From Streptomyces flavochromogenes (GTDB lineage: Bacteria > Actinomycetota > Actinomycetes > Streptomycetales > Streptomycetaceae), in contig NZ_JNZO01000025.1 of NCBI RefSeq assembly GCF_000717595.1, forward strand, positions 62,001-126,000: a DNA stretch of 64,000 bases, given 5' to 3'. A program made the position numbers and the translations under genes. Position 1 is the first letter of the stretch. Each line of letters opens with the position of its first letter. Shown here one piece after another: positions 55,724 through 64,000 of this stretch. Below the pieces are notes generated by a model. That model ran no database searches and was not told the origin of the DNA. It saw nothing but the letters and a program-made list of their open reading frames with translations.

Positions 55724-57007
55724 CTACGCGGTCGCCGTCAGCGCCTTCACGAGGAGCGGGGTCACCAGTTCGACCTGCCACTGCCGGGCGCCGTACCCCG
55801 TCAGAGCGGCGGCCACGCCCGAGGCGTCGGCCGTCGCCGGCGGCTCCCAGCAGACCCGGCGCACCGTGTCCGGGGTGATCAGGTTCTCCTGCGGCAGGTT
55901 CAGCTCCTCCGCGAGGGCCGAGACCGCCGCGCGCGCCGCCGACAGGCGGGCCGCCGCGACCGGGTCCTTGTCCGCCCAGGCGCGCGGCGGCGGCGGGCCG
56001 GCCACCTGCTGGCCCGGCTGGGGCAGCTCGCTCTCGGGCAGCTCGCGGGCGCGGTCGACGGCCGCCTGCCACTGCTCCAGCTGACGGCGGCCCATCCGGT
56101 GGCCGTAGCCGGGCAGCGCCATGAGCGCGGTCACGTTCACCGGCACCGCGAGCGCCGCCTCCACGATCGCCGCGTCGCTCAGCACCTTGCCGGGGGAGAC
56201 GTCCCGCCGCTGGGCGACCTTGTCACGGGCCGTCCACAGCTCCCGTACGACCGCCATCTGGCGACGGCGCCGCACCTTGTGCATGCCGGAGGTGCGCCGC
56301 CACGGGTCCTTGCGCGGCGGGGCGGGCGGGGCCGAGGCGATCGCGTCGAACTCCTGGTGCGCCCATTCGAGCTTGCCCTGCCGGTCGAGCTCCTTCTCCA
56401 GGGCGTCCCGCAGGTCGACGAGGAGTTCCACGTCGAGGGCCGCGTACCGCAGCCAGGGCTCGGGCAGCGGCCTGGTGGACCAGTCCACGGCGGAGTGGCC
56501 CTTCTCCAGGGCGTAGCCCAGGACCGACTCGACCATGGCGCCGAGGCCGACGCGCGGGAAGCCCGCGAGCCGTCCGGCGAGCTCGGTGTCGAACAGCGAG
56601 GTCGGGAGCATGCCTATGTCGCGCAGGCACGGGAGGTCCTGGGTCGCGGCGTGCAGGATCCACTCGGTCCCGGCGAGCGCGTCGCCGAGTCCGGAGAGGT
56701 CGGGGCAGCCCACCGGGTCGATGAGCGCGGTCCCCGCGCCCTCGCGGCGGAGCTGGACGAGGTAGGCGCGCTGGCCGTACCGGTAGCCGGAGGCGCGCTC
56801 GGCGTCCACGGCGACGGGGCCGCGGCCGGCCGCGAAGGCGGCGATCACCTCGGCGAGGGCGTCCTCGGTCTCGACGACGGGCGGAATCCCCTCGCGGGGC
56901 TCCAGCAACGGGATCGGAAGCCCATTCGCAGGGACATCGTCGTCCGGGGGGCCGCCCCCGGTGGTGCGCAGTGCTGTGTCTGCTGCGGTCTCTTGGGCGT
57001 CGGTCAC
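55724..57007 (-). CDS. rnd: Ribonuclease D
   Basis: 427 residues, a 3'-5' exoribonuclease for RNA maturation. DEDD-type motifs: VAVDAERAS (Exo I), HAATQDLPCL (Exo II) and RYAALDVELLVDL (Exo III, DEDDy type). An HRDC domain follows (KVRRRRQMAVVRELW to MALPGY), then a C-terminal helical part. The GTG start has no Shine-Dalgarno; TACCCT lies 6 nt upstream, so the mRNA is probably leaderless. It is separated from the upstream regulator gene by a perfect 34-bp palindrome. Confidence 0.92.
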   Translation of the reverse strand: MTDAQETAADTALRTTGGGPPDDDVPANGLPIPLLEPREGIPPVVETEDALAEVIAAFAAGRGPVAVDAERASGYRYGQRAYLVQLRREGAGTALIDPVGCPDLSGLGDALAGTEWILHAATQDLPCLRDIGMLPTSLFDTELAGRLAGFPRVGLGAMVESVLGYALEKGHSAVDWSTRPLPEPWLRYAALDVELLVDLRDALEKELDRQGKLEWAHQEFDAIASAPPAPPRKDPWRRTSGMHKVRRRRQMAVVRELWTARDKVAQRRDVSPGKVLSDAAIVEAALAVPVNVTALMALPGYGHRMGRRQLEQWQAAVDRARELPESELPQPGQQVAGPPPPRAWADKDPVAAARLSAARAAVSALAEELNLPQENLITPDTVRRVCWEPPATADASGVAAALTGYGARQWQVELVTPLLVKALTATA

Positions 57008-57033
57008 CTGTCAAGGGTATCGGTGAACGGCAA

Positions 57034-57067
57034 GCGCCTGTCGACGGAACGTTCCGTCGACAGGCGC
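57034..57067 (-). terminator. 34-bp perfect palindrome, terminator of the NarL-type gene
   Basis: GCGCCTGTCGACGGAAC is followed directly by its exact complement, 17-bp arms with no spacer. It lies 22 nt after the regulator stop and 27 nt before the rnd start. As RNA it folds into a long hairpin; as DNA it could also be a protein-binding site. Confidence 0.75.
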
Positions 57068-57088
57068 CGGCTTCGTGTCGACCCTCCG

Positions 57089-57754
57089 TCAGTGGATGAT
57101 CCCGGTCCGCAGGGCGACCGCGACCATGCCGGCGCGGTCCCCGGTGCCCAGTTTGCGGGCGATCCGGGCGAGGTGGCTCTTCACGGTGAGGGCCGAGAGA
57201 CCCATGGAGACGCCGATCGCCTTGTTCGACTGGCCCTCCGCGACGAGCCGGAGCACCTCGACCTCACGGCCGGAGAGCTCGCGGTAGCCGCCCGGGTGGC
57301 TCGGGGCACCCGGGGGGCGGCGGTGGCCGAGCCGCGCGGCCGCGGCGCCGATGGGGGCGGCGCCGGGTCGGGTCGGGTGGCCGATGTTCGTACGGGTGCC
57401 GGTGACGACATAGCCCTTCACGCCGCCCGCGAGGGCGTTGCGCACGGCACCGATGTCGTCCGCCGCCGAGAGGGCGAGGCCGTTGGGCCAGCCCGCGGCG
57501 CGGGTCTCGGACAGCAGGGTCAGGCCACTGCCGTCGGGCAGGTGGACGTCGGCAACGCAGATGTCGCGCGGGTTGCCGACGCGGGGACGTGCCTCCGCGA
57601 TGGAAGAAGCCTCGATCACGTCGCGTACTCCGAGGGCCCACAGGTGGCGGGTCACGGTGGAGCGGACGCGCGGGTCGGCCACGACGACCATGGCCGTCGG
57701 CTTGTTCGGGCGGTAGGCGACCAGGCTTGCGGGCTGCTCGAGGAGAACGGACAC
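57089..57754 (-). CDS. Response regulator, NarL/LuxR type
   Basis: 221 residues. The receiver domain (about 20-130) keeps the phospho-acceptor aspartate in CVADVHLPDGSG and a lysine in GGVKGYVV. The C-terminal LuxR HTH reads LSGREVEVLRLVAEGQSNKAIGVSMGLSALTVKSHLARIARKL. GTG 57754 is chosen because AGGAGG lies 5 nt upstream; a 27-residue longer frame is less likely. No histidine kinase gene is next to it, so it is an orphan regulator. The 261-bp gap upstream (57755-58015) shows AT-rich promoter-like sequence near 57865-57905 but no clear box. Confidence 0.88.
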   Translation of the reverse strand: MSVLLEQPASLVAYRPNKPTAMVVVADPRVRSTVTRHLWALGVRDVIEASSIAEARPRVGNPRDICVADVHLPDGSGLTLLSETRAAGWPNGLALSAADDIGAVRNALAGGVKGYVVTGTRTNIGHPTRPGAAPIGAAAARLGHRRPPGAPSHPGGYRELSGREVEVLRLVAEGQSNKAIGVSMGLSALTVKSHLARIARKLGTGDRAGMVAVALRTGIIH

Positions 57755-58015
57755 CAGGCCTCCTGGGGGAAGGGTGCGGGACGGAGCCGGCTCGGGGAGG
57801 AAGCCGGGGGCGAACCCGTGCTGTGAAGGGGTCACTGGTTCCTTCGGCAGCTGGGCCGCCCGCCTTTAGGGAAAGATCACGATTTGGTGAGTAACAATTA
57901 GGGCAATTCGGACGCGTGATCGATCATCCTACGAGCGGGCCCCCTCGTGTCACTCCTGAGAGGGAGTGCCGGAGCCGTCGTTCGGACACTCCGAAGGTTG
58001 GCTTGATCCCGCCCC

Positions 58016-58717
58016 TCAGGCCTGCTGCGGCCCCCGCCGCTGGGGCAGCGAGACGATCCCCGCGCCCGACACCGTCCCCGCCGCGCCCGTCGCCTGTTCG
58101 GCCGGCGCGGGCGGCAGCCCCGCGATCTGGCAGAGCAGATCGCACCAGGCCGCCAGGTGCGCCCCGGTGTCCGGCACCCCGGCCAGACCCTCACGCGGCG
58201 TCCAGGACGCCCGGATCTCGATCTGCGTCGCCGGCCTGCGGTCCGCGAGACCGCCGAAGTAGTGCGAGCCCGCCATGGTGACCGTGCCGCTCGCCTCCCC
58301 ATACGCGAGCCCCCGGGCCTCCATGGCCCCGGTCAGCCAGGACCAGCACACCTCGGGCAGCAGCGGATCCGCCGCCATCTCCGGCTCCAGCTCCGCCCGG
58401 ACCAGCGTCACGAGACGGAACGTGCCCTTCCAGGCCTCGTGGCCGTCCGGATCGTGCAGGAGCACGAGCCGCCCGTCCGCGAGGTCCTCCTCGCCGTCCA
58501 CGACGGCCGCCTCGACCGCGTACGCATGAGGGGCGAGGCGCTGCGGGGGCCTCGTCGGGTCGATCTCGATCTCGGGCCGCAGTCGCGCCGAACGCAGCGC
58601 CTCCACCGCCCGGCGGAACGCTGGGGGTACCGGGTTCGCCTCCGTACTGTCCGCCGTTTCGTCCGTCCCTCGATCGCCGTCGGAATGATCGGAAAAATGT
58701 CCCTGCGCCGCAGCCAT
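58016..58717 (-). CDS. DUF3000 family protein
   Basis: 233 residues. The central part ([14 protein letters not shown]...[26 protein letters not shown] to [10 protein letters not shown]) matches DUF3000, an actinobacterial family of unknown function commonly encoded next to hemE. The C-terminal tail is Ala/Pro-rich. TACTCT lies 7 nt before the ATG with no Shine-Dalgarno, so a leaderless transcript is likely. It is divergent from hemE across a 90-bp gap. Confidence 0.82.
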   Translation of the reverse strand: MAAAQGHFSDHSDGDRGTDETADSTEANPVPPAFRRAVEALRSARLRPEIEIDPTRPPQRLAPHAYAVEAAVVDGEEDLADGRLVLLHDPDGHEAWKGTFRLVTLVRAELEPEMAADPLLPEVCWSWLTGAMEARGLAYGEASGTVTMAGSHYFGGLADRRPATQIEIRASWTPREGLAGVPDTGAHLAAWCDLLCQIAGLPPAPAEQATGAAGTVSGAGIVSLPQRRGPQQA

Positions 58718-58807
58718 GCGGGGAAGAGTAGGCGGAACGGGGCCTCTGTGCAGGGAGGACACCCGGCCCGGACGAGCGGCTTCCCGCCACATGCGAAGAT
58801 TCTGGGC

Positions 58808-59884
58808 GTGAGTGCCAACGATCGCCCGCAGGGCCAGCAGACGAAGCAGCAGTCGCGGACGTACGACTCCGCGTTCCTCAAGGCATGCCGGCGGGAGCCC
58901 GTGCCGCACACCCCCGTCTGGTTCATGCGGCAGGCCGGGCGCTCCCTCCCCGAGTACCTGAAGGTGCGCGAGGGCATCCCCATGCTCGAGTCCTGCATGC
59001 GGCCCGAGCTGGTCACCGAGATCACCCTCCAGCCGGTCCGCCGCCACAAGGTCGACGCCGCGATCTACTTCAGCGACATCGTCGTCCCCCTCAAGGCCAT
59101 CGGCCTCGACCTCGACATCAAGCCCGGCGTCGGCCCGGTCGTCGCCGACCCGATCCGCACCCGCGCCGACCTGGACCGGCTGCGCGACCTGACCCCCGAG
59201 GACGTCCACTACGTCACCGAGGCCATCGGGATGCTCACCGAGGAGCTGGGCGACACCCCGCTCATCGGCTTCGCGGGCGCGCCTTTCACCCTCGCGAGCT
59301 ACCTCGTGGAGGGCGGTCCGTCGCGCAGCCACGAGCGCACCAAGGCGATGATGTACGGCGACCCGCAGCTGTGGGCCGATCTGCTCGACCGCCTCGCCGA
59401 GATCACCTCGGCCTTCCTCAAGGTCCAGATCGAGGCCGGAGCCTCCGCCGTCCAGCTCTTCGACTCCTGGGTCGGCGCCCTCGCCCCGGCGGACTACCGG
59501 CGCTCGGTGATGCCGGCCTCCGTGAAGGTGTTCGACGCGGTCGCCGGGTACGGCGTCCCGCGCATCCACTTCGGCGTCGGTACGGGCGAGCTGCTCGGCC
59601 TCATGGGCGAGGCCGGCGCGGACGTCGTCGGCGTCGACTGGCGCGTCCCGCTCGACGAGGCAGCCCGCCGCGTCGGCCCCGGCAAGGCGCTCCAGGGCAA
59701 TCTGGACCCGGCCGTGCTGTTCGCCGGGCGCGAGGTCGTCGAGGCCAAGACGGACGAGGTCCTGGCCGCCGCGAAGAACCTCGAGGGACACGTCTTCAAC
59801 CTGGGCCACGGCGTCATGCCGTCGATGGACCCCGACGCCCTGACCGGCCTCGTGGACTACGTGCACACCCGGACCGCGGTCTGA
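58808..59884 (+). CDS. hemE: Uroporphyrinogen decarboxylase
   Basis: 358 residues. It decarboxylates uroporphyrinogen III to coproporphyrinogen III in heme synthesis. [15 protein letters not shown] (about 36-50) holds the two arginines for substrate carboxylates; [25 protein letters not shown] and [13 protein letters not shown] are further signatures. GTG 58808 has no strong ribosome site. It is followed by a terminator, and hemG lies 2.6 kb downstream on the same strand. Confidence 0.96.
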   Translation: MSANDRPQGQQTKQQSRTYDSAFLKACRREPVPHTPVWFMRQAGRSLPEYLKVREGIPMLESCMRPELVTEITLQPVRRHKVDAAIYFSDIVVPLKAIGLDLDIKPGVGPVVADPIRTRADLDRLRDLTPEDVHYVTEAIGMLTEELGDTPLIGFAGAPFTLASYLVEGGPSRSHERTKAMMYGDPQLWADLLDRLAEITSAFLKVQIEAGASAVQLFDSWVGALAPADYRRSVMPASVKVFDAVAGYGVPRIHFGVGTGELLGLMGEAGADVVGVDWRVPLDEAARRVGPGKALQGNLDPAVLFAGREVVEAKTDEVLAAAKNLEGHVFNLGHGVMPSMDPDALTGLVDYVHTRTAV

Positions 59885-59906
59885 CGCACCCACCACGCCC
59901 GTCCGG

Positions 59907-59934
59907 CGGCCGCCGGGGGAGACCCCGGCGGCCG
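59907..59934. terminator. Terminator between hemE and the FAD oxidoreductase gene
   Basis: A perfect 12-bp stem CGGCCGCCGGGG/CCCCGGCGGCCG with a GAGA (GNRA) tetraloop, between convergent genes. Confidence 0.85.
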
Positions 59935-59945
59935 TCGTGCTGCCG

Positions 59946-61319
59946 TCAGCCCGCCGCGCGGACCGCGGCCGTCGCCTTGCGGGCCGCGATCAGGACCGGG
60001 TCCCACACCGGCGAGAACGGTGGCGCGTACCCCAGGTCCAGGGCCGTCATCCGCTCCACCGTCATCCCCGCCGTCAGCGCCACGGCCGCGATGTCCACGC
60101 GCTTCGCCGCGCCCTCCCGGCCCACGATCTGCACCCCGAGCAGCCGGCCCGTGCGCCGCTCGGCCAGCATCTTCACCGTCATCGCCGCGGCCCCCGGGTA
60201 GTAACCGGCCCGGGACGTCGACTCCACGGTCACCGTCACGTACCGCAGCCCCACCTCCCGCGCGTCCTTCTCCCGCAGGCCGGTCCGGGCGAGCTCCAGG
60301 TCGCAGACCTTGGACACCGCCGTGCCCACGACCCCGGGGAACGTCGCGTAGTCGCCGCCGACGTTGGACCCGATGACCTGGCCGTGCTTGTTCGCGTGCG
60401 TCCCCAGCGGCACGTACCGCTCGCGGCCCGAGACCAGGTCCAGGACCTCCACGCAGTCACCGCCCGCCCAGATGTTCTCGTGGCCGCGGACCCGCATCGC
60501 CAGATCGGTGAGCAGCCCGCCGTGCGCACCCAGGGGCAGTCCCGCCGCACGGGCGAGCGAGGTCTCCGGCACCACACCCATGCCCAGGACGACCACGTCC
60601 GCCGGGTACTCGGCCTCGTCCGTCGCCACCGCCCTCACCCGGCCACCCTCACCGGTGAGGATCTTCGTGACCTCCGCCGAGGCGACCGTCGTGATCCCCA
60701 GACCGTCCATCGCCCGGTGCACCAGACGGCCCATGTCCGGGTCCAGGGTCGCCATCGGCTGCTCGCCCCGGTGCAGGACCGTCACCTCGTAGCCCCGGTT
60801 GAGGAGCGCCTCGGCCATCTCCACGCCGATGTAGCCCGCGCCGACCACGACCGCCCGACGCCCCGGTGTCGCCTCCAGCGAGTCGAGCAGCGCCTGCCCG
60901 TCGTCCAGGGTCTGCACCCCGTGCACCCCGGGAGCGTCGATCCCCGGCAGCGCCGGCCGCTTGGGCCGGGCGCCCGTCGCGACGACCAGCTTGTCGAAGC
61001 CGGTCCAGGTCTCCGTACCGGCCTCCAGGTCCCGTGCGAGGACCCGCCGGCCGGGCACGTCGATCGCCGTCACCTCCGTCCGCATCCGCAGGTCGATGGC
61101 GCGTGCCCGGTGTTCCTCGGGGGAGCGCGCGATCAGCTCGGCGCGTGTGGCGACGTCACCGCCGACCCAGTACGGGATGCCGCAGGCCGAGTACGAGGAG
61201 AAGTGACCGCGCTCGAACGCGACGATCTCCAGCTCCTCCGGCCCCTTGAGCCTGCGCGCCTGCGACGCGGCGGACATCCCCGCCGCGTCGCCACCGATGA
61301 CCACAAGTCGTTGCCTCAT
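59946..61319 (-). CDS. FAD-dependent pyridine nucleotide-disulfide oxidoreductase (CoA-disulfide reductase-like)
   Basis: 457 residues. FAD loop VVIGGDAAGMSAAS at the N-terminus, NAD(P)H loop AVVVGAGYIGVEMAEAL (about 154-170) and the second FAD site NIWAGGDCVE (about 283). SSYSACGIPYWVGG carries the single active-site cysteine typical of CoA-disulfide reductases and NADH oxidases of this group. The C-terminal dimerisation domain is present; no rhodanese domain. TACGCT lies 6 nt before the ATG, so the mRNA looks leaderless. It may protect thiol balance; substrate is not shown by sequence. Confidence 0.87.
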   Translation of the reverse strand: MRQRLVVIGGDAAGMSAASQARRLKGPEELEIVAFERGHFSSYSACGIPYWVGGDVATRAELIARSPEEHRARAIDLRMRTEVTAIDVPGRRVLARDLEAGTETWTGFDKLVVATGARPKRPALPGIDAPGVHGVQTLDDGQALLDSLEATPGRRAVVVGAGYIGVEMAEALLNRGYEVTVLHRGEQPMATLDPDMGRLVHRAMDGLGITTVASAEVTKILTGEGGRVRAVATDEAEYPADVVVLGMGVVPETSLARAAGLPLGAHGGLLTDLAMRVRGHENIWAGGDCVEVLDLVSGRERYVPLGTHANKHGQVIGSNVGGDYATFPGVVGTAVSKVCDLELARTGLREKDAREVGLRYVTVTVESTSRAGYYPGAAAMTVKMLAERRTGRLLGVQIVGREGAAKRVDIAAVALTAGMTVERMTALDLGYAPPFSPVWDPVLIAARKATAAVRAAG

Positions 61320-61341
61320 GGGGACAGCGTATTTTTCGGGC

Positions 61342-62355
61342 TCACTCGTCGGGCGTCTCCGGGGGTACGGGGGCTCCGGCCGCGTTGCGACGGGCCGCGG
61401 GGACGGCGGCCGTGGGCTCCGGCGGGGCCGGGCGGTCCGCTCGGGCCGTGCGGCGGGGGCGGACGACGCGGCGCCACACGAGGGAGGCGATCAGGGCGAC
61501 GGCCAGCCAGGGCGCCAGGGCCGCGAGCACGACGATCGCCCAGGAGACGGCGGCGACCAGGGCGTTCCAGCCGCCGCTCAGGGCGTCACCGAAACCGGGG
61601 CGGCCCTCCTCCTCGTTCTCCTCCGCCCGCGGCTTCTCCTTCTGTGAGAGCTCCAGGGTGATCGTCGCCAGGGACGTCCTGTCCCTCAGGGAGGACTGCT
61701 GGGCCAGCAGGGACTCCAGGTCCGCCTGGCGGCGGCTGAGTTCGCCCTCCAGGGTCACCACGTCGGTCAGCCTCTCGGCCCGCTCCATCAGGGCCCGCAC
61801 CCGCGCCACGCTCGCGCGCTGGGTGGCGATCCGGCTCTCCACGTCCACCACCTGCTCGGTGACGTCCTTGGCGTCGGCCTTGCGGGCCAGCAGCTTCCCC
61901 GTGCCGGCGAGTTCGGTGAGGACGGAGTCGTACCGCTCCTGCGGCACCCGCAGCACGATGCGGGACGTGACGTACCCGTCGTCGAGCCGCTCCGTCGACT
62001 CGTTCTCGACGCGGCCGCCCGCGCCGGCCGTCACGTCGCGGGCCGTGACCAGGGCCTTCGTCACATCACCGACCTCCACCGACAGCGAGGCCGTACGGAT
62101 GACGTGCTGCTGCGCGGGGGCCTTCGAGGGTGCGGACGGGGCCTTCTCGGCGCCCGATCCGGAGTAGCCGTCGGCGGCGCCCCGTGCCGCCGTGTCGCCC
62201 TTGGCGTCCGCGGGCGCCGCCGCGCTCAGGTCCCGCTTGGCGTCCCCCGCCGAGTCGCCGCCGCCGGCCCCGCAGCCGGTCAGCACCAGCGAGGCGGTGA
62301 GCAGGACCGTGCCCGCCGCCGCCCGCGTTCTCGCCGTCGTACGTGAGTTCCGCAT
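61342..62355 (-). CDS. DUF4349 lipoprotein
   Basis: 337 residues. A lipobox LTGC (Cys28), a 60-residue Ala/Gly-rich linker, then DUF4349: RTASLSVEVGDVTKAL...GGRVENEST, a long coiled coil (about 160-220) and a membrane helix at about 262-293 followed by an Arg/Pro-rich cytoplasmic tail. It is thus attached at both ends to the membrane. GGGGGA lies before the ATG. The function of this envelope family is unknown. It ends 22 nt before the leaderless FAD oxidoreductase gene. Confidence 0.85.
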   Translation of the reverse strand: MRNSRTTARTRAAAGTVLLTASLVLTGCGAGGGDSAGDAKRDLSAAAPADAKGDTAARGAADGYSGSGAEKAPSAPSKAPAQQHVIRTASLSVEVGDVTKALVTARDVTAGAGGRVENESTERLDDGYVTSRIVLRVPQERYDSVLTELAGTGKLLARKADAKDVTEQVVDVESRIATQRASVARVRALMERAERLTDVVTLEGELSRRQADLESLLAQQSSLRDRTSLATITLELSQKEKPRAEENEEEGRPGFGDALSGGWNALVAAVSWAIVVLAALAPWLAVALIASLVWRRVVRPRRTARADRPAPPEPTAAVPAARRNAAGAPVPPETPDE

Positions 62356-62521
62356 CGAGTCCCCCCAGGGGTGCTAGGTGTCGCCGGTTCGACGTACCAG
62401 CCCACGGAACGGGTTGCCCTCCGGCGGTAGCGATGCGGTCACGGTCCGGCCTCGGAACGGGAGCGGGCGGGTCGGGGAGCCTCGGAACCGGAGCCGATGG
62501 GCGATTTGAGAGAGTGGTGCC

Positions 62522-64000
62522 ATGAACGCGGACACCACGGGACACCACGTCGGGCCTCATGTCGTCGTCGCCGGAGGCGGTATCGCCGGGCTCGCCGCCG
62601 CCCACCGGCTGGCCGTCGCCGGTCACCGGGTGACCCTCCTCGAAGCGGGACCGCGGCTCGGCGGCAAGCTGCTCGCCGGGGAGATCGCGGGCGCCCCCGT
62701 GGACCTCGGCGCCGAGTCGCTGCTCGCCCGCCGCCCCGAGGCGGTCGCCCTCGCCCGGGCCGTCGGCCTCGGCGACCGGCTCCAGGCCCCCGGCACGACC
62801 ACCGCGTCCGTCTGGTCGCGGGGCGAACTCGTCCCGATGCCCAAGGGCCACGTCATGGGCGTCCCCGGCGACGCCCACGCCGTCGAGGGTCTGCTCTCCG
62901 CGGAGGGCGTGCGGCAAGTCGGCCTCGACGCCGAACTGCCCCCGACCGAGATCGGCGACGACATCGCCATCGGCGCGTACGTCGCCGCCCGCATGGGCCA
63001 CGAGGTCGTCGACCGGCTCGTGGAACCCCTCCTCGGCGGGGTGTACGCCGGTGACGCCTACCGCATCTCGATGAAGGCCGCCGTCCCGGCCCTCTTCGAG
63101 GCCGCCCGCACCCGGCCCACCCTCACCGCCGCGGTCCGCGCCGTCCAGCGGGCCGGGGCGGCCGTCCCCGCCGACGCGGCGGGCGCCGCCACCGGCCTCG
63201 GCGGCTCCGTCTTCCTCGGCGTCGACGGCGGTGTCGGCACCCTGCCCGGCGCCGTCGCAAACGCGATCCGCGCCGCCGGCGGCGAGATCCTCACCGACGC
63301 CCCCGTGACCGGGCTCCGCCGCGCCGGGGCCACCGGCTGGCAGGTCGTCGGCGGCGACCGGGTCCTCACCGCCGACGCCGTCGTCCTCGCGACCCCCGCC
63401 GGCCCCGCCGCCGCGCTCCTAGCCCCGCACGCGCCCGCCGCCTCCGCCGAGCTCGACGCCATCGCGTACGCCTCCATGGCCCTGGTCACGCTGGCCTTCC
63501 GCCGCACCGACATGCCCGCCCCCACCGGTCCGGGTCTCTCCGCCCTGCCGGGCTCGGGGTTCCTCGTGCCGCCCGTCGACGGGCACACGATCAAGGCCTC
63601 CACCTTCTCCTCGCAGAAGTGGCAGTGGGTCGCCGACCGGGCCCCCGACCTGTTCGTGCTGCGGACCTCCGTCGGCCGTCATGGCGAGGAGGAGCAGGTC
63701 CACCGCGAGGACGCCGACCTCGTCGCCGCCTCCCTCAAGGACCTCGGGGCCGCCACCGGACTCACCGCCCGGCCCGTCGCCACCACGGTCACCCGCTGGA
63801 CCGGCGGCCTGCCGCAGTACCCGGTCGGCCACCTCGCCCGGGTCGCCAGGGTCCGCGAGGCCGTCGCCGCCCTCCCGGGAGTGCGCGTCGCGGGCGCCGC
63901 GTACGACGGAGTCGGCGTCCCCGCCTGCATCGCCTCGGCCCATCGGGCGGCCGACGAGATCATCGCCACGTCGAAAAGGACCGACCCCGGTGCGGGGCAC
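62522..64000 (+). CDS. hemG: Protoporphyrinogen/coproporphyrinogen oxidase (3' truncated)
   Basis: 493 codons, open to the right edge with no stop, so the gene ends just outside. The FAD loop VVVAGGGIAGLAAAHRLA and LLEAGPRLGGK at the N-terminus, then APVDLGAESLLARRPE, RLVEPLLGGVYAGD and the C-terminal VAGAAYDGVGVPACIASA are typical of HemG/HemY-type oxidases. In actinobacteria this enzyme oxidises coproporphyrinogen III, the product of HemE, in the coproporphyrin-dependent heme route. AGAGAG lies before ATG 62522. Length is near the full 480-500 residues of the family. Confidence 0.92.
   Translation, partial: MNADTTGHHVGPHVVVAGGGIAGLAAAHRLAVAGHRVTLLEAGPRLGGKLLAGEIAGAPVDLGAESLLARRPEAVALARAVGLGDRLQAPGTTTASVWSRGELVPMPKGHVMGVPGDAHAVEGLLSAEGVRQVGLDAELPPTEIGDDIAIGAYVAARMGHEVVDRLVEPLLGGVYAGDAYRISMKAAVPALFEAARTRPTLTAAVRAVQRAGAAVPADAAGAATGLGGSVFLGVDGGVGTLPGAVANAIRAAGGEILTDAPVTGLRRAGATGWQVVGGDRVLTADAVVLATPAGPAAALLAPHAPAASAELDAIAYASMALVTLAFRRTDMPAPTGPGLSALPGSGFLVPPVDGHTIKASTFSSQKWQWVADRAPDLFVLRTSVGRHGEEEQVHREDADLVAASLKDLGAATGLTARPVATTVTRWTGGLPQYPVGHLARVARVREAVAALPGVRVAGAAYDGVGVPACIASAHRAADEIIATSKRTDPGAGH

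Overview
The window looks like a chromosomal segment of a Streptomyces or very close relative. GC content is very high, GTG starts are common, start-stop overlaps of the ATGA/GTGA type are frequent, and the order acnA - ngcEFG - rok7B7 - xylFGH - dxs - fadBA - rnd - hemE - hemG matches, from memory, the S. coelicolor SCO5999-SCO6041 region. No rRNA, tRNA, CRISPR array, insertion sequence or prophage was found.

Region 1 (1-12758) is the most unusual part. It is a tightly packed five-gene operon: a membrane-anchored, probable vWA-type surface protein (cut by the left edge), a tubulin-like protein, a two-region membrane protein with no recognised family, a pseudokinase fused to a zinc ribbon and a TRAFAC-type GTPase, and a tail-anchored protein resembling GTPase-associated protein 1. 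The last four are translationally coupled by 4-nt overlaps. It looks like one membrane-proximal machine joining an outside sensor to a cytoplasmic tubulin/GTPase assembly.

Region 2 (12914-17378) holds arginine deiminase, ornithine carbamoyltransferase, an amino acid permease and an anti-sigma-type ATPase. Region 3 (17569-26139) is an aromatic-acid CoA catabolic cluster: enoyl-CoA hydratase, a flavin monooxygenase/old-yellow-enzyme fusion, aryl-CoA ligase, acyl-CoA dehydrogenase, a RidA-like protein and a PaaX-type regulator. Its layout fits aerobic 2-aminobenzoyl-CoA (anthraniloyl-CoA) or salicylyl-CoA breakdown. Region 4 (26237-33000) has a drug efflux pump, a MurA paralogue fused to an XRE DNA-binding domain, a VOC protein, and a Tat-exported amidohydrolase divergent from a LacI regulator.

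Region 5 (33100-47900) is central metabolism and sugar uptake: aconitase under a strong TamR-like palindrome and an iron-box-like site, a secreted VCBS-repeat protein, the N-acetylglucosamine/chitobiose importer NgcEFG with a candidate DasR site, the ROK regulator rok7B7, a xylose-type ABC transporter whose binding protein has a large in-frame gap, and dxs. Region 6 (48018-64000) has a permease, a predicted beta-propeller protein, fatty-acid beta-oxidation genes fadA-fadB, an alpha/beta hydrolase, RNase D, an orphan NarL-type regulator and a heme block (hemE to hemG, the latter cut by the right edge).

Many transcription units end in very strong perfect hairpins, and at least six genes appear to be leaderless, with a TANNNT box 6-7 nt before the start codon.
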